From the NCBI GenBank assembly GCA_003864495.1, contig ML133383.1, positions 3,183,560-3,247,559 on the forward strand: DNA of 64,000 nucleotides, given 5' to 3'. The DNA comes from Nemopilema nomurai (Eukaryota > Cnidaria > Scyphozoa > Rhizostomeae > Rhizostomatidae). Position numbers and translations under genes: made by a program. Positions 1-11,140 of the stretch are shown in pieces; position 1 is the stretch's first letter; each line of letters begins with the position of its first letter. The notes beneath the pieces are model-generated. The model saw only the letters and a list, made by a program, of their open reading frames with translations, ran no database searches and had not been told where the DNA came from.

Positions 1-540
1 GAACATAAATCAAAGTTTTGACTGCTTATTTTCTTCAAGATCTGGTTGAGGATTGAATCTTTGCGAATTATCCAGGTGGATAGGTTCTTGTTACACTATC
101 ATACGTGGCGAATTGACTTAATGAGCAATCAGGCAGCGATACTCTATCAAATACAACTCCACTGTGATTTATTTTTTCTTTCCATGCTACAAGCATTTCA
201 AATAGAACTTATGTTTCGAGGATAGTTCAATGTGTTTCAAAGATAGTTCAATTTTCTTTTTCAGAGGTATAATCAAGATAGGATGGTCACATTGACTTTC
301 CACATGGCAGCATTTTTTGTCAGTGCTTGCTGATAACACAAGCAACTAAAAGTTATTATGAAAATTCTTCTCATGGACATTTTTGGCATAAAGTATTTGC
401 TTAGCCTAACACTTGATCAGCTATATTTATTCCCTTTACGAATCATTGATATCCCTGTTTTTATCAAATCTCCCTTTTTCGATGAAAAAAATCTAAAATC
501 CCCAGGTTTTGAAAACTTTCGGTTGACAAGTTTGAAAATG
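1..540. other. no gene seen
   Basis: AT-rich sequence with only short open frames and no recognisable domain or splice-bounded exon. I see nothing to annotate here. Confidence 0.5.
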
Positions 541-690
541 CAGGGCTTCCGACGAAGGGGGGGAGGGTTTGGGGGGGCCATGGCCCCCGCACTTTTTTGT
601 AAAACAATGGGGCTTTTCTAAATATCTTTTGTTATGATTGTTAAAATCTTCCTTGGCCCCTCCACTTTCCAACCTGCGTCGGAGCCCTTG
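541..690. mobile_element. MITE, family A copy 1
   Basis: A 150-bp element with inverted ends: CAGGGCTTCCGACG on the left, and GTCGGAGCCCTTG on the right, which is its complement with small differences. It is flanked by the 5-bp direct repeat aaatg (536-540 and 691-695), read as a target-site duplication. The interior has a G-rich tract and a ggggccatggcccc palindrome. A second copy in inverted orientation lies at 15874-16020 with its own, different 5-bp duplication. No coding capacity. Small size, inverted ends and 5-bp duplications suggest a non-autonomous DNA transposon, possibly of a hAT type; the superfamily is inference. Confidence 0.8.
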
Positions 691-868
691 AAATGAGGAA
701 TGTCATTCAGTATCCACTATTCGTTTTTGAAGGCATTGTGCTCATTTGAGATATACGCTGTAGATAACCACACAGGGAAGCTCCAACGTCGGCAAGACGA
801 TCACGCCACATTGCGGTTCACAGTTGATCGGAACACGCCCGGACACGAATTTATGCACCGATTGTCAT

Positions 869-1512
869 CAGCGGCGGCTCCAGCCCGTGAAAAGTGGGGG
901 AACAAGGGGGTCTGGGGCGTGGCCCCTGGAAAATTTTTGGGCCACGCCCCTTTTCTGTGGTATTAATCAGTTTTACAAAATAATATACGTATATTAACTA
1001 TTATTCAAACCAACTGTAAGTATAGAGCTTACTATTATTTTTATTCTTCCCCACGAGAAGCTTTCTCTCTTGTAGGAAACACCCTTGCTTCCTAAGAAAT
1101 GTAATTTAATTTATGGTTGGCAATGAACGTTATTGCATAAAACTTGATTTCAAAGTTTTGAAATTAGACATTTTACGTGTGTAAAAATCGTGATAAAACA
1201 TACAATTAAGTGCTAATAGTAAAATTTTCAAGCGCTACACTGTCATAAAATCTAAACGAGCTTTTAAAGTTACAAATAGTTAAAGAAAGTTTTTAAGGGG
1301 ATACCAAGTTCTAATGAATAGACCAGGTTTTTTGCTGTCTAATATCATGGACTACAAAATCAGCTTGAAAAGGGGAGAAAAAGTTAATTTATCAACAGAG
1401 TCTGTAACGTACATAGTTTTCTCATCAGATTTGCAATAATCTCAAGGTCCAACTTTCTAAAAAAAGTAGGAGAGGGGACTAGTCCCCCCATTACCCCCTG
1501 GCTCCGCCACTG
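869..1512. mobile_element. hAT-like non-autonomous DNA transposon
   Basis: A 644-bp element beginning cagcggcggctccag and ending with the complement of cagtggcggagccag. It is flanked by a near-perfect 8-bp direct repeat, attgtcat (861-868) and attgtaat (1513-1520). Short inverted ends starting CAGTGG plus an 8-bp duplication are typical of hAT elements. A G/C-rich palindromic stretch lies near 894-955. No transposase is encoded, so it would depend on an autonomous relative. Confidence 0.75.
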
Positions 1513-1898
1513 ATTGTAATTGTTGGTGTGAGTATTTCAGTCACTTTTCAAGTCCGGAATACGGAATCTTTTGCTCGTAATATTCCGGCCTATCAACGAA
1601 TTGCTTTTTTAAGCCTAACGAGCATATCAAAAACTTAAAGAGAAAGATGATGAGAGTACATGCTTCGCACTTACAGAAAGAAAAATTTAACGCGTTTTGA
1701 CAGGCAACCTAGGCTTCAAATCTTGAAGTTTCTTGGGCCGCAGGTAAAAGTCAGTAAATTCAAGGGATTTTGGCAGTTCCAACGCACGCTCCTCCTAGTT
1801 TGTCTACTGACGTCACTCAAGCCTTCAATGGCTGCATTGAATTGAATGAAATAATTTATTGCTTAGGCCATAGTTAATGGCAGACGACAACAGCGGAA
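1513..1898. other. APH-1 promoter and 5' leader region
   Basis: Gene-free stretch between the hAT-like element and the APH-1 start codon. It should contain the APH-1 promoter and 5' UTR, but I see no unambiguous core promoter motif. Confidence 0.4.
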
Positions 1899-1936
1899 AT
1901 GACTGCGTTGATGTTCTTCGGCTGTTCCTTTCTTAG
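1877..1936 (+). promoter_or_regulatory. upstream ORF overlapping the APH-1 start
   Basis: An ATG at 1877 opens a 19-codon frame that ends in TAG at 1934-1936. It overlaps the APH-1 start codon (1899) in a different frame. If the transcript begins upstream of 1877, scanning ribosomes would meet this ATG first, which could lower APH-1 translation. The transcription start is unknown, so a regulatory role is inference. Confidence 0.35.
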
Positions 1937-4706
1937 TTTTGGACCAGCATTGGCACTTTTTGTCATAACTGTTGCACCTGATGCCCAACAAGTTATTGTA
2001 ATAATAACAAGGTAAGGTCTTTTAGTAAAAATATGAACAGTTCATTCAATCTCCGCGGAAGCTTGTCTCGAAGTTTGCTCTTTCAGAATTTTTTGTCAAT
2101 CCGATTTAAATGATTTAGATAGGTCAATGAATTTGATGTCAATCTCTTAACCAGTATTGGCGAATAATGCTAGTAAATATATCTTAAGATCTTCTAAATC
2201 TATTGTATTTCATAAAGAAAGTTTGCCATGTCCTCGTTGTCAAATAGTTTGCCTGTGCTCTACTTTAGGGCCTGCAACTTAGCCCCTATGGATTTTTTTT
2301 CATTGATTTATGTGTTGATGCACTGTTGATGCAACAATGTAGCTAGTTTAAATAAAAGCTAGGCAGAAAGTCTCACGTATTTACACAAGAATACTTCTCA
2401 TTTCCAAATACACGCTAGAGGAAAACATGCTAGATGCTTTGACTTGATCGATAGTTGACAATGTAGATAGTTGATTATATCATTATATTGCAGTGCATTC
2501 TTTTGGCTTCTGTCCCTCTTCCTCTCGTCTGTGCTGTGGATTGCTGTGGTGCCACTGAAAAGCTATTTAATCTTTGGTGTGACATTTTCAGTGCTGTTTC
2601 AAGAACTTTTTCGTTTGGCCTTTTGGAAGATCTTGAAGTAAGTGATTTTAAAAGCAAGAATAAATTCAAAAAATGTAAATTTTAATGGCCCCCTGGTAAT
2701 ATGCAAGGATCGTGTTTGGCTTTGAGATTTTCATATATAATTCACTCATAAGTAACCAAATCACAGGCTTGAATACCACTGAAGGTAACCCAATTTTCTT
2801 AGTTATTTTTATGTAAAAAAAATTCCCTGACTACCTTGTTTCACCACAAGTGTCTTGTGGCCTTCACAGTTGTGTTATGAAAATGGGCCACTCTTTCAAT
2901 TTTACCATAAGCATTACTCCTGTATTCCAGGCAAGTTGGATCAGCCTCTTAATACTAGTTATAGGTCAAGCATACTTTTAAAGTCCCATTTGGTAGATAT
3001 AAGTAATACATAATAGAATCATAATTATGCAAATCTTTTCTTTGCTATGGTGTCAGACATTCTGTGAGTGTGTATCTTTATCCTCTGTATCTTATTAACT
3101 TGATACATCATAAGCAGACTATTTTTGTCTTATAATTCAGAACTTCTTCTTGCAGGAAGGCAGAAGAGGGTCTCATATCTTTAACAGGAAGCTATTCTCC
3201 TTTGAGGAAATTAAGATTCCATTATGGTAAGGAAAGTTCAAAACTCAATTGAAAAAGAATAATTAAGCAAAGACATATTTTCTACAAGAAACATGCAATT
3301 CTTTTGATATTATTAACCTGCTAGCTTTTACAACCTACTGAAATGTTTTCAAAAATGATTGTTTTTTGTTTAAGTTTCTGGTCTTGGGTTTGGCATCATG
3401 AGTGGCCTATTTGCGATGGTCAATGTCTTGGCTGATATAACAGGTCCTGGGACTGTTGGTCTCTATGGAGATTACAAAGATTTTCTTGTTGTGACAGGTT
3501 GGAACTAAGCTTTCATTACCTAACCTTAGATGAAAATTTTTCAAGCAGTGTTTTCTATCTTTCAGCTATATTGTGGAAGCTTTGTACTCAAGATAAACAA
3601 CTTAGAATAGAAAATTGTGATTATAGGATGCATTGATATTTATCAAAATAATTTTTGTTTGTAGCTTTATTTATCAAAATTAATTGTCAAGGAAATAAAA
3701 GAGTAAAACATAAGAGCACCCCATCATAAATAAACTGCACTAGCAGCTACATTTTGGCATAAATTTAGTAAATTAATTTCAGCAGTCACTGAAGGCTATT
3801 ACAACAACACTAGATTAATATTAAGCATTACATTATTATTCCCCCTTTTACCTTTTAGCATTACTGACAAATTGCTTTGTGCTTTTACATACCTGTTGGG
3901 GTATTCTGTTTTATGATGGACTAGAGAAACGGTGCTGGTTCAGATTGACAAGTGTTCTCTTGTCTCATATGCTAGTGTCATTGCTGGTAAGTGAAATGTT
4001 CTTATATTGGGTTTTAATATTATCAGAAGTATTATCATGATATTTTAATCAAGCCTCAAGGCAAAATGAGAATTTCTGAAATTTTTATTAGATCATGAAT
4101 TTTTCATTTCTGAATTTAGTTTTTTGTTTAGCCACATGCAATGAAAATGATGTATTCACTGAAAGTCATGTCATTCCATAATATTCATCACAAACAAGGG
4201 ATTGTTTAATGATAATCTTTGTGCTCAAGACATCTAGTGCCTGTCAAAGGAATTCAATGTTTTGTGTGAAGTCTCATTCTTTTTATGATGGAAGATAATT
4301 TCCTGTTTTAAAAATGTAATTTAATGTCCTTATTATTACCTGCTTATTTGTTCAAAGTGAGTGATTTCACCAATTTTAATTTTGGCAGGATGATTGAAAC
4401 TAAAACTTTTTTTCAGACTGTTTTGAACTCACGAGGACGATGGAAGATAATTTCCTGTTTTAAAAATGTAATTTAATGTCCTTATTATTACCTGCTTATT
4501 TGTTCAAAGTGAGTGATTTCACCAATTTTAATTTTGGCAGGATGATTGAAACTAAAACTTTTTTTCAGACTGTTTTGAACTCACGAGGACTGTATATTGT
4601 TCCATTGCTTGTCAACTATGGTGTCTTGGTTGTGTACTTGATCTGGGCCTTGAAAGTTGTAGGAGCAAGCTTTACCAACATAAAAAAGTCAATTTCTTTG
4701 GATTAA
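1899..4706 (+). CDS. APH1: Gamma-secretase subunit APH-1
   Basis: Multi-pass membrane scaffold of gamma-secretase, which cleaves Notch, APP and other type I membrane proteins inside the membrane. Six exons: 1899-2011, 2494-2637, 3156-3226, 3375-3497, 3859-3986 and 4569-4706. They join in frame to 238 residues, within the family's usual range of about 240-265. The start MTALMFFGCSFLSFGPALAL matches the APH-1 N-terminus. The GxxxGxxxG helix-packing motif is present as G112, G116 and G120 (GLGFGIMSG). Two family-conserved membrane histidines are at H161 (LLHTCWG) and H187 (LLSHM). All introns have GT-AG ends. The acceptor of the last exon lies inside a perfect 152-bp tandem duplication; using the first copy of that acceptor would replace the last 45 residues with a short unrelated tail. 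An upstream ATG overlaps the start. Identification is secure from sequence pattern. Confidence 0.95.
4287..4590 (+). repeat. 152-bp perfect tandem duplication
   Basis: 4287-4438 and 4439-4590 are identical by eye. Each copy carries intron sequence, a pyrimidine tract with an AG acceptor, and the first 22 nt of APH-1 exon 6. The second copy joins to the full exon. The first copy offers a duplicate acceptor (exon would start at 4417) that reads through the second copy to a TAA at 4474-4476. Confidence 0.95.
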
Positions 4707-6850
4707 GTCCTTTGAACTGTCTTTTGTTAATATTATGGTATATGAATATTGAACTATTAATAGTAGATTCTTTGATACTTGTCTTGTAAAAAGTTGTTAG
4801 CTATTGTAAAATGTAGCTTCATGTCAGATTTATCAAAATTCATCAGTTCTTTTATGCAGCTGCCTTCATTGTCATATATATGTTTTTGGAGAAGCAACCA
4901 GAGAATAGGGTTGATGGCAATGCACCTTATAGTTGACCTCTTAAGAGATGGGATGATTATTGGTCGGAAGAAATCCTTTGTTAGGCAATCAGGCAAATTA
5001 TAAGAATGGCTTTTCATTTTCCATTTTTTTTCCTTTTTTCTATTCCAGACATTCAAAGACAGTTTTTCTTAATGCCTTTTCCATTTCACTCTGAATCAGT
5101 TTAAAATTTCTTCACTTGGGTGTGAGAGCAAGATAAATCATTGAATCAAGAAGGCTTTTCTAATGATACAAGCAGTCTACATAAAGCTACTTCTCTAACA
5201 CCAAGTTCCTAAATATGTTAGAAATTGCTTCAAAATCTGTTTGATTTTAAATCAAAATGCATTATCCTTAACAAGATTCACACAAGTAAACAGAACAGCT
5301 TTTTGCAAAATCCAGAAATATCTACTTCATTGTTCCAACTATCTAATTTTCTGTTGGCTTGGTGTGTGTTGGGTATTTTGCATTTTGGCACCATGGAACT
5401 GACTCAATTGAGGTGATTCAATTGCCAATAAATCCTTTGAGTTTAAACTTCTGCTTTAATTATGTGTATATTAGCATGTGGCGAAAATGGAGAGTTTACT
5501 AAGTGGGGGGAAGGGGTGTCAAATCACTGTCCAACAAGTAAATCCCATCAAAGCAGAGGGAAAGCTGTAGCCAAGGTGTGGTTTGCATGAGGTGTTTTCA
5601 TTTTTGTAAACCCTGAAGACAGGGGCAGTTAGAAGTGATAGACAAATCGAGAGATAGCCAGCCAAAGTTTTTAAACACCACAGATCGTGAGAATGGTGAT
5701 GGGCAAATGTAGGATGTCTAGGAACAAAGGTTTTTTCATCGCTCCCTGCCGCCACTGCATGAACTGTGCATGCAGAGTGGTGGAGAAAAGGCGGAAAACT
5801 CTTGAGCAACTGCCCTGGGAATTTTCAATGCAAGGACTTAGTATCGAAACTTGCAAATTCAGTCATTCCTTTGCTAAGTGGCTGTTGATTTAAAAAAAAA
5901 TATGCTTTGACCCATATCCTTAAAATTTGGTGCAATTTAAGCTGTTGATTTCCATTTCCTTTTAAGGTTATTGTTGTGGTTGCTGTTGCTGTTGCTCAAA
6001 TACACCTTTTAACAACTCTGTAGATTATTATTACTGAGTTTTCTGCCATAATATTTTGCACATGTGGCTTAATTAGTTGCACAAAACTATGTCGAATACA
6101 TGATGTAAATGATACTGTTTTTCTAAAGTTAATGGCAAATGACAGAAAGTTGAAATCGTGCGCTATATTGGGCAGATGCACAAGAAAATAGGCCAGTGCA
6201 ATTATCCGGAAGGTAGGGAATGTTTTCGAAGACATTTGAGAGGTTTAAGGCGGCAGTTATAAATCTCTTAGTATTGCTTTGAGTTACAGATACACATAAC
6301 TCTACTTGGGTACTTGTGATTAATAACTGTTTTCTATTTATCTAAGATTTCTCGTTTTCTATTTATTTATCTGATACTGGAATACTATTTTGAAAGTAAG
6401 TGACTCAACCCCAAAGATCTAGAAGCTCGTAAAATGTTTCCAAAATATGAAATCTTTTAGATCGAAGCGGCTTGTTTTTAAACTTTTAATGATTTATTAT
6501 CATCTTCACACGTGTTTCTTAATTTTAGAATAGCTTTAAGTAATTAAGTAATCAGATCATGTTTTGTAATGGCTAGCATGTTGTACCCTTACATACATAT
6601 TTGACCATGATTCTAAATTGGAAGTAATTTCCTTGCATAAAAAGGCATAAAAATATTCTGCATAATACATTGCATTAATATCTTTGATCATAATGGATAT
6701 TATAGAATGACATTGCATAATAATTACTCTTTACATAGCCTTGGTTTTTAAATCCCTCTTTTGTTGGCATAAGATATCTTATACCATTTTAAAGGTATTT
6801 TTAGTATTATTGATCATGGATACTTTAAGCCTTCTATTTGTCTCTCCCCA
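4707..6850. other. intergenic, APH-1 to F-box gene
   Basis: About 2.1 kb of AT-rich DNA with only short, unrelated open frames on both strands. It includes the APH-1 3' UTR and the promoter or 5' noncoding exon of the next gene. A pyrimidine-rich acceptor (ctctccccag, ending 6851) just upstream of the F-box start suggests an unseen upstream 5' UTR exon in this interval. Confidence 0.45.
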
Positions 6851-6857
6851 GAAGACA

Positions 6858-6878
6858 ATGTGCTGGACCCCTGACTGA
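6858..6878 (+). promoter_or_regulatory. short upstream ORF before the F-box gene
   Basis: Six codons (MCWTPD) then TGA, ending 18 nt before the main ATG at 6897. It lies downstream of the acceptor near 6851, so it should be in the mature leader. Regulatory effect is inferred only. Confidence 0.3.
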
Positions 6879-6896
6879 TCACCAGAGTGGCATTTG

Positions 6897-9726
6897 ATGA
6901 TGGAGGAAGGCGTACTTGTTTATGATTATAGTGACATTTTGCACATGCACTGTCAAACATGCTATCAGTCACATTGCTCAGAACAACAGAATTGTGCCCA
7001 AGCAAGATGCCTTTACTGCAGTGTGCTGATGCATAGTTGTAAAATTGACGACCATGAGACAATCTGCGGAATGATGCTAAAACCTTGTCTTAATGCACAT
7101 TACGGCTGTCCTATTAAGGTACAGAGATGTGACATTGCAAAGCATCTAAATACATGTCCTGCAAATGTGGTCCAGTGTGGGATGGAATGGAATCGATATC
7201 CTCTATATTCACGGGTAAACATTTGGTAACATAGAATTTACTATTACTTTGGATGTTGATATGTACTAGTTCCCTGCAACAAAATGAAACTGACAAAATT
7301 TTAATTCATTAATCAATTAGGTTGCTTGAAATAAAACTTGATAGCCATGTTCTTTATATGCATTTTAAAACTCTTTTTAGGATTGTATGAGTCAACAATG
7401 AACATGTTTAGCAGCTGTATTTTTAGTACAATATGCCAACAAGCTAGAATATTGGTTGTACTTGGTTAAGTGTTGATGTTGGTTAAATGTAGAAACACTT
7501 TTGTAGATGTTTCAGTTTGATGCTGGGTGGACAACACATACGCAAGACCTTCAAGCATAATTCAGATTCAAATAAATTCAGGAAAAATTAATTTAACCAA
7601 TAGCCTAGAGCCTTGCTACCCTCCCAACTGTTTCTCTTTTGATGCTTGGGTTTCTCTAATGACAGAATTTTGGGCAATTGGGTGAATACATATTGCATAT
7701 CAAGGGTCATTCTATTTCATTCAACTTTTATTGATTTTAGGAAAAGTTCACTCTGTCAAACATTTATAGTCATGCTGAAAATAGATTCAAACAGGTATGC
7801 ATATCATTGTTAATAAAAAACTTTGTTGATAGCTTCATAGGGACTTTTCCTGTCATGTTTTGGTGAATGTAAGTTTTAAGCTGAAATGTTGTTTTCCCAA
7901 CATTTGGTTATCTTTGACCATATTTCACAAGCAGAGAACTCAGAGCTAGAGGAGTGTCAGAAAATACTCGAGTCAACAATTTAATTAATGTTAATAAAGA
8001 GCCTAAAAGTTGTAGGTTTATGATGCGCAAAACAAACAAGGTATAGAGTGACTTTTGTGACTCATAAACTTTGTTTTATTTTCAAGGCAATTGAGCACTG
8101 GATTCCTTTTCCTGAAACCAATCCTCCCAAAATAAAAGGACAACTTGACATTGAGTTTGCTTTGAGCGATCAAAGAAAATTGACATCTGAGAAGAAGAAG
8201 AAAATGAAGATAGGGAGATGGAAGATGACTAGAAGACCAGAGGTAGCAAGAATTGACAGAAGTCGTATAAATCATTTAGAGAGCTTGATGTCACCAAAAA
8301 GCAGTATCAAGAAGTCTTATACATTGAGTAATGGCCTGGCTCATATTGAGCCAAATTGTGCCCAGGAAGAATGTGATTGTTCCAATGGTAGGCAACATCA
8401 TACGGAAAGTCCTGATATTGGTACCGCAGTGACATTGCCATCTAAATCAAAGATTGAAGAACTAAGAGTAATGAAGGAGAAGTATTTGCAGGACGGAGGA
8501 AATAGTAATTTAGGAGGAAGTAAACCGGAGGAGCTCCTCTATAATGATTCTGAGAAGTCTAATCACAGGGGACCAGAACCTTATCATGTTGGCAAAAATT
8601 CATGGACTAAGTTCAAAGAAAAGAAGGATTTTTCCGAAGAAGAGCTCGTTTTCAGCGTTAATGTGCAGTCAGAGGATTTCCATTCTGAACAAGAAGCGGT
8701 TTTAGTTAGCACGAAAGAAGTACCAAATATTCCAAGGCAATGCCTTGACCACTTAGAAAATGCACAGACAAAGGGGTTGGGTTTGAATATCGTCATCGAG
8801 ACGATACCCAAGTTTCAGAGTACTTACCCCATGTACAGCATCCCTTGCCTGGTCAGTCTTAGGCGTGACCAGTACTGTTCTCATTTCAAAAATGTTCACG
8901 ATGACATTCACGGTGGCTTGAACTACTGGACCCAGCATCGTTGCCCCCTGGCGCAATACGGCTGCACGTACATAAGACATCGGCTAAGACCAGGAAGCAA
9001 GGAGGCTTCTGTTGTTTTTGACCATGAAATCGATAATTTTGGTGTAAGGCCAACGAAGTTGACTGACTGTGAAAGACAGGAGATTGGCAACGAGTTTTCA
9101 ATTTTTTACCTTCCAGTTGAAGTGATTGAAAAGATGATGACGTATCTTGATAGTTTCAGTATTAACCAATTCTCCAAGACTTGCAAAGCTGCCCGCGAGA
9201 TTTGCCGGACTTTGCTGCAAAGGCGTGGCATTGTTGTTTTTGATTGGGAGCGCGGATATTACCCTGATGGCTCAGTTACTTGGCGCGTCCGTAAAAAGGT
9301 GAGTGATGATTCGCTTTTTGTTGTAATCGACGATCATTAATCATTATCATTAATCATTAATCATTAATCATTAATCAAGACCAATGACAAAGTAAAGACT
9401 TGTTTTTTAGAAGTATCAAAGCATGTTTTACCATAAATAGGCCCTCTGTAGGTTCCTCTGTAGAACGCTGTTAATCTTGAGACATTCTCCTCTTTTTCTG
9501 TGACTCAAACAATCTACTTCTTACATTTCAGCGTTGGTTTTTTACTCCTGCATTCTCGCAAGTCGACTCGTGGTGCTATACTGACGAGCCTTCAATCGGG
9601 GAACACTTGAAGAAGTGCAAATTCTTCGACAGAGTTTTGAGAAGCAAGGTGCTCAAGCTGCTTATTCCTGAGCCGATGAAGGTCAAGTTAAAGAGTGACT
9701 GGAGAGCCAGCCCCACAGATGGCTGA
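6897..9726 (+). CDS. FBXO30: FBXO30/FBXO40-like F-box protein with TRAF-type zinc finger
   Basis: Predicted substrate-recognition subunit of an SCF (Skp1-Cullin1-F-box) ubiquitin ligase. Four exons: 6897-7214, 7741-7794, 8087-9298 and 9532-9726. All junctions are phase 0, giving 592 residues. The N-terminal 105 residues form a Cys/His-rich TRAF-type zinc finger, with pairs such as CQTC and CLYC and the family-like stretch CPANVVQCGMEWNRYP. The central region is long, charged and low in conservation. An F-box begins near residue 463 (LPVEVIEKMMTYLDSFSI) and is followed by the FBXO30/40 tail, including SVTWRVRKK and EHLKKCKFF. TRAF finger plus C-terminal F-box is diagnostic of the FBXO30/FBXO40 pair; a single invertebrate gene may be ancestral to both. 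The start is the first of two tandem ATGs. AATAAA at 9900-9905 could be the poly(A) signal. Confidence 0.92.
9334..9378 (+). repeat. TCATTAA heptamer microsatellite
   Basis: About six imperfect copies of a 7-bp unit (atcatta) in the last intron of the F-box gene. The same unit recurs at 10012-10050. Confidence 0.8.
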
Positions 9727-10011
9727 GAATCCAGAAATTTTACCTATTTGTATTTATTCAAAATTTTTTTAGAGAGCATTTTTAACGTGGGCTGAGGGAC
9801 ATGGCCTGCTGAGTGTGCTACGGTGTTCATTACGTCTACTCCCGTATCTTAGAGCTAAAGCATATTTTACGAATGGCGTTCGCATATTATTTGATGCCCA
9901 ATAAACCTAATCGAAAAACGTTTTTGTCAGTTTGCATGCAATTTACCGCATTTGCTGTAGTTTTCGCTAAATTTTGTCATCAATGGACCTATGATTTTGT
10001 GTTTTTAGACA

Positions 10012-10050
10012 ATCATTAATCATTAATCATTAATCATTAATCATTAATCA
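10012..10050 (+). repeat. TCATTAA heptamer microsatellite, second array
   Basis: About five copies of the same 7-bp unit seen at 9334-9378, located downstream of the F-box gene stop codon. Confidence 0.8.
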
Positions 10051-10547
10051 TGTGTTGTTGGTGTCGTTGTGGTATCGAGACATCTTACCTTAACGAGCAA
10101 GCAATCTAAGCATGACATAAAATGTAGGTAAACATTGTTAGAATAAGAATTAACTTCAGTCATTCAAGACTTTGTCTTGACCAATGATAAGTTAGAACTT
10201 TGTTTATTGTATCTTTCGTTTTAGGCATTTGGTAGGTATGATACGATTCTTTGGTGCAAAAACATGTAATGTTGCTTCCTTTGACTTGCAAATTACTTTT
10301 GTAGTAAGAATCATTAACTTTTTGTGTATTGAGAAGTAGAATGAAATGCCTTTTTTATATGTAAAGCTGTGATTATGTGTTTCTTTTCCTTTCTTTAAGT
10401 AGACCTGTAACTTCCCACATCGTTTAATGCATCTTACCAACAATTTCGTTTTGTCCAGTGCTGTATTCTTGTTTGAATTGTAAACGTGGGTGCAATTAAG
10501 CTAATCTTTTGTTCGGATATGCCGGGTAGGAGAAGGGGCAAAAGGGC

Positions 10548-10575
10548 AGTGTGATATTAGGCTTAATATCACACT
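10548..10575. repeat. perfect 12-bp inverted repeat with 4-nt loop
   Basis: agtgtgatatta, loop ggct, then the exact complement taatatcacact. It could form a hairpin. Function is unknown; it may be a terminal or internal palindrome of an old element. Confidence 0.85.
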
Positions 10576-11140
10576 AACAAAATAACGTTGTTTAATTTGG
10601 GTATCTACAAGTCATATCGAAAGCAGTTGCCTGCTCCTTTGCAATAGAATTCCTCGCCTTTGTTACTGCTCCCAGCACTGGCTTAGTAAGCAGGGCAAAG
10701 GATGCTTCATACGTTCCGATGGTTCAAACGGTTTATTAACATTTGATCGTACCCTCCAAGTTACTGCGTCCTTTAAAATCCTGTCAAGCCATATGCAGAG
10801 AAGGACCCTAATTTACTCCTCCTTGTTCTCTAAAATTACAAACACTGGAATTGTTTGCTTCTTTCATCGCAGTTTCTCAAGAAGGAAAACAAAGGAAAGG
10901 CATGATTTTCCCCAGCTCAATGGTAAACTGACCTCTCAAGCTTTTTCTTGAATTGCAAAAAGCGTGCAGAAGACCCAACTAATGGGAAATACTTGAAAAA
11001 TGTTTTTCAATATATTTATCCAAGTATCTCATACAGATCTTGACTTTCTTTAGTTCAAGTGTGAGATGTAGGAGGGAAATCTTTTGTAAATCCTTGGCAA
11101 CAAGCTTGTACTACAACAGCAACATAAAATTGTTTCAAAC

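Larger units (their letters stand above)
9727..11140. other. intergenic, F-box gene to NOXRED1
   Basis: 3' UTR of the F-box gene, then about 1 kb without a supported gene. It holds the second heptamer repeat (10012-10050) and a perfect hairpin (10548-10575). The NOXRED1 promoter should lie at the right end; no clear core element was seen. Confidence 0.45.

Noticed and set aside
358..966. Short plus-strand open frames in the first kilobase
   Set aside because: They run through MITE sequence and have no domain or splice support.
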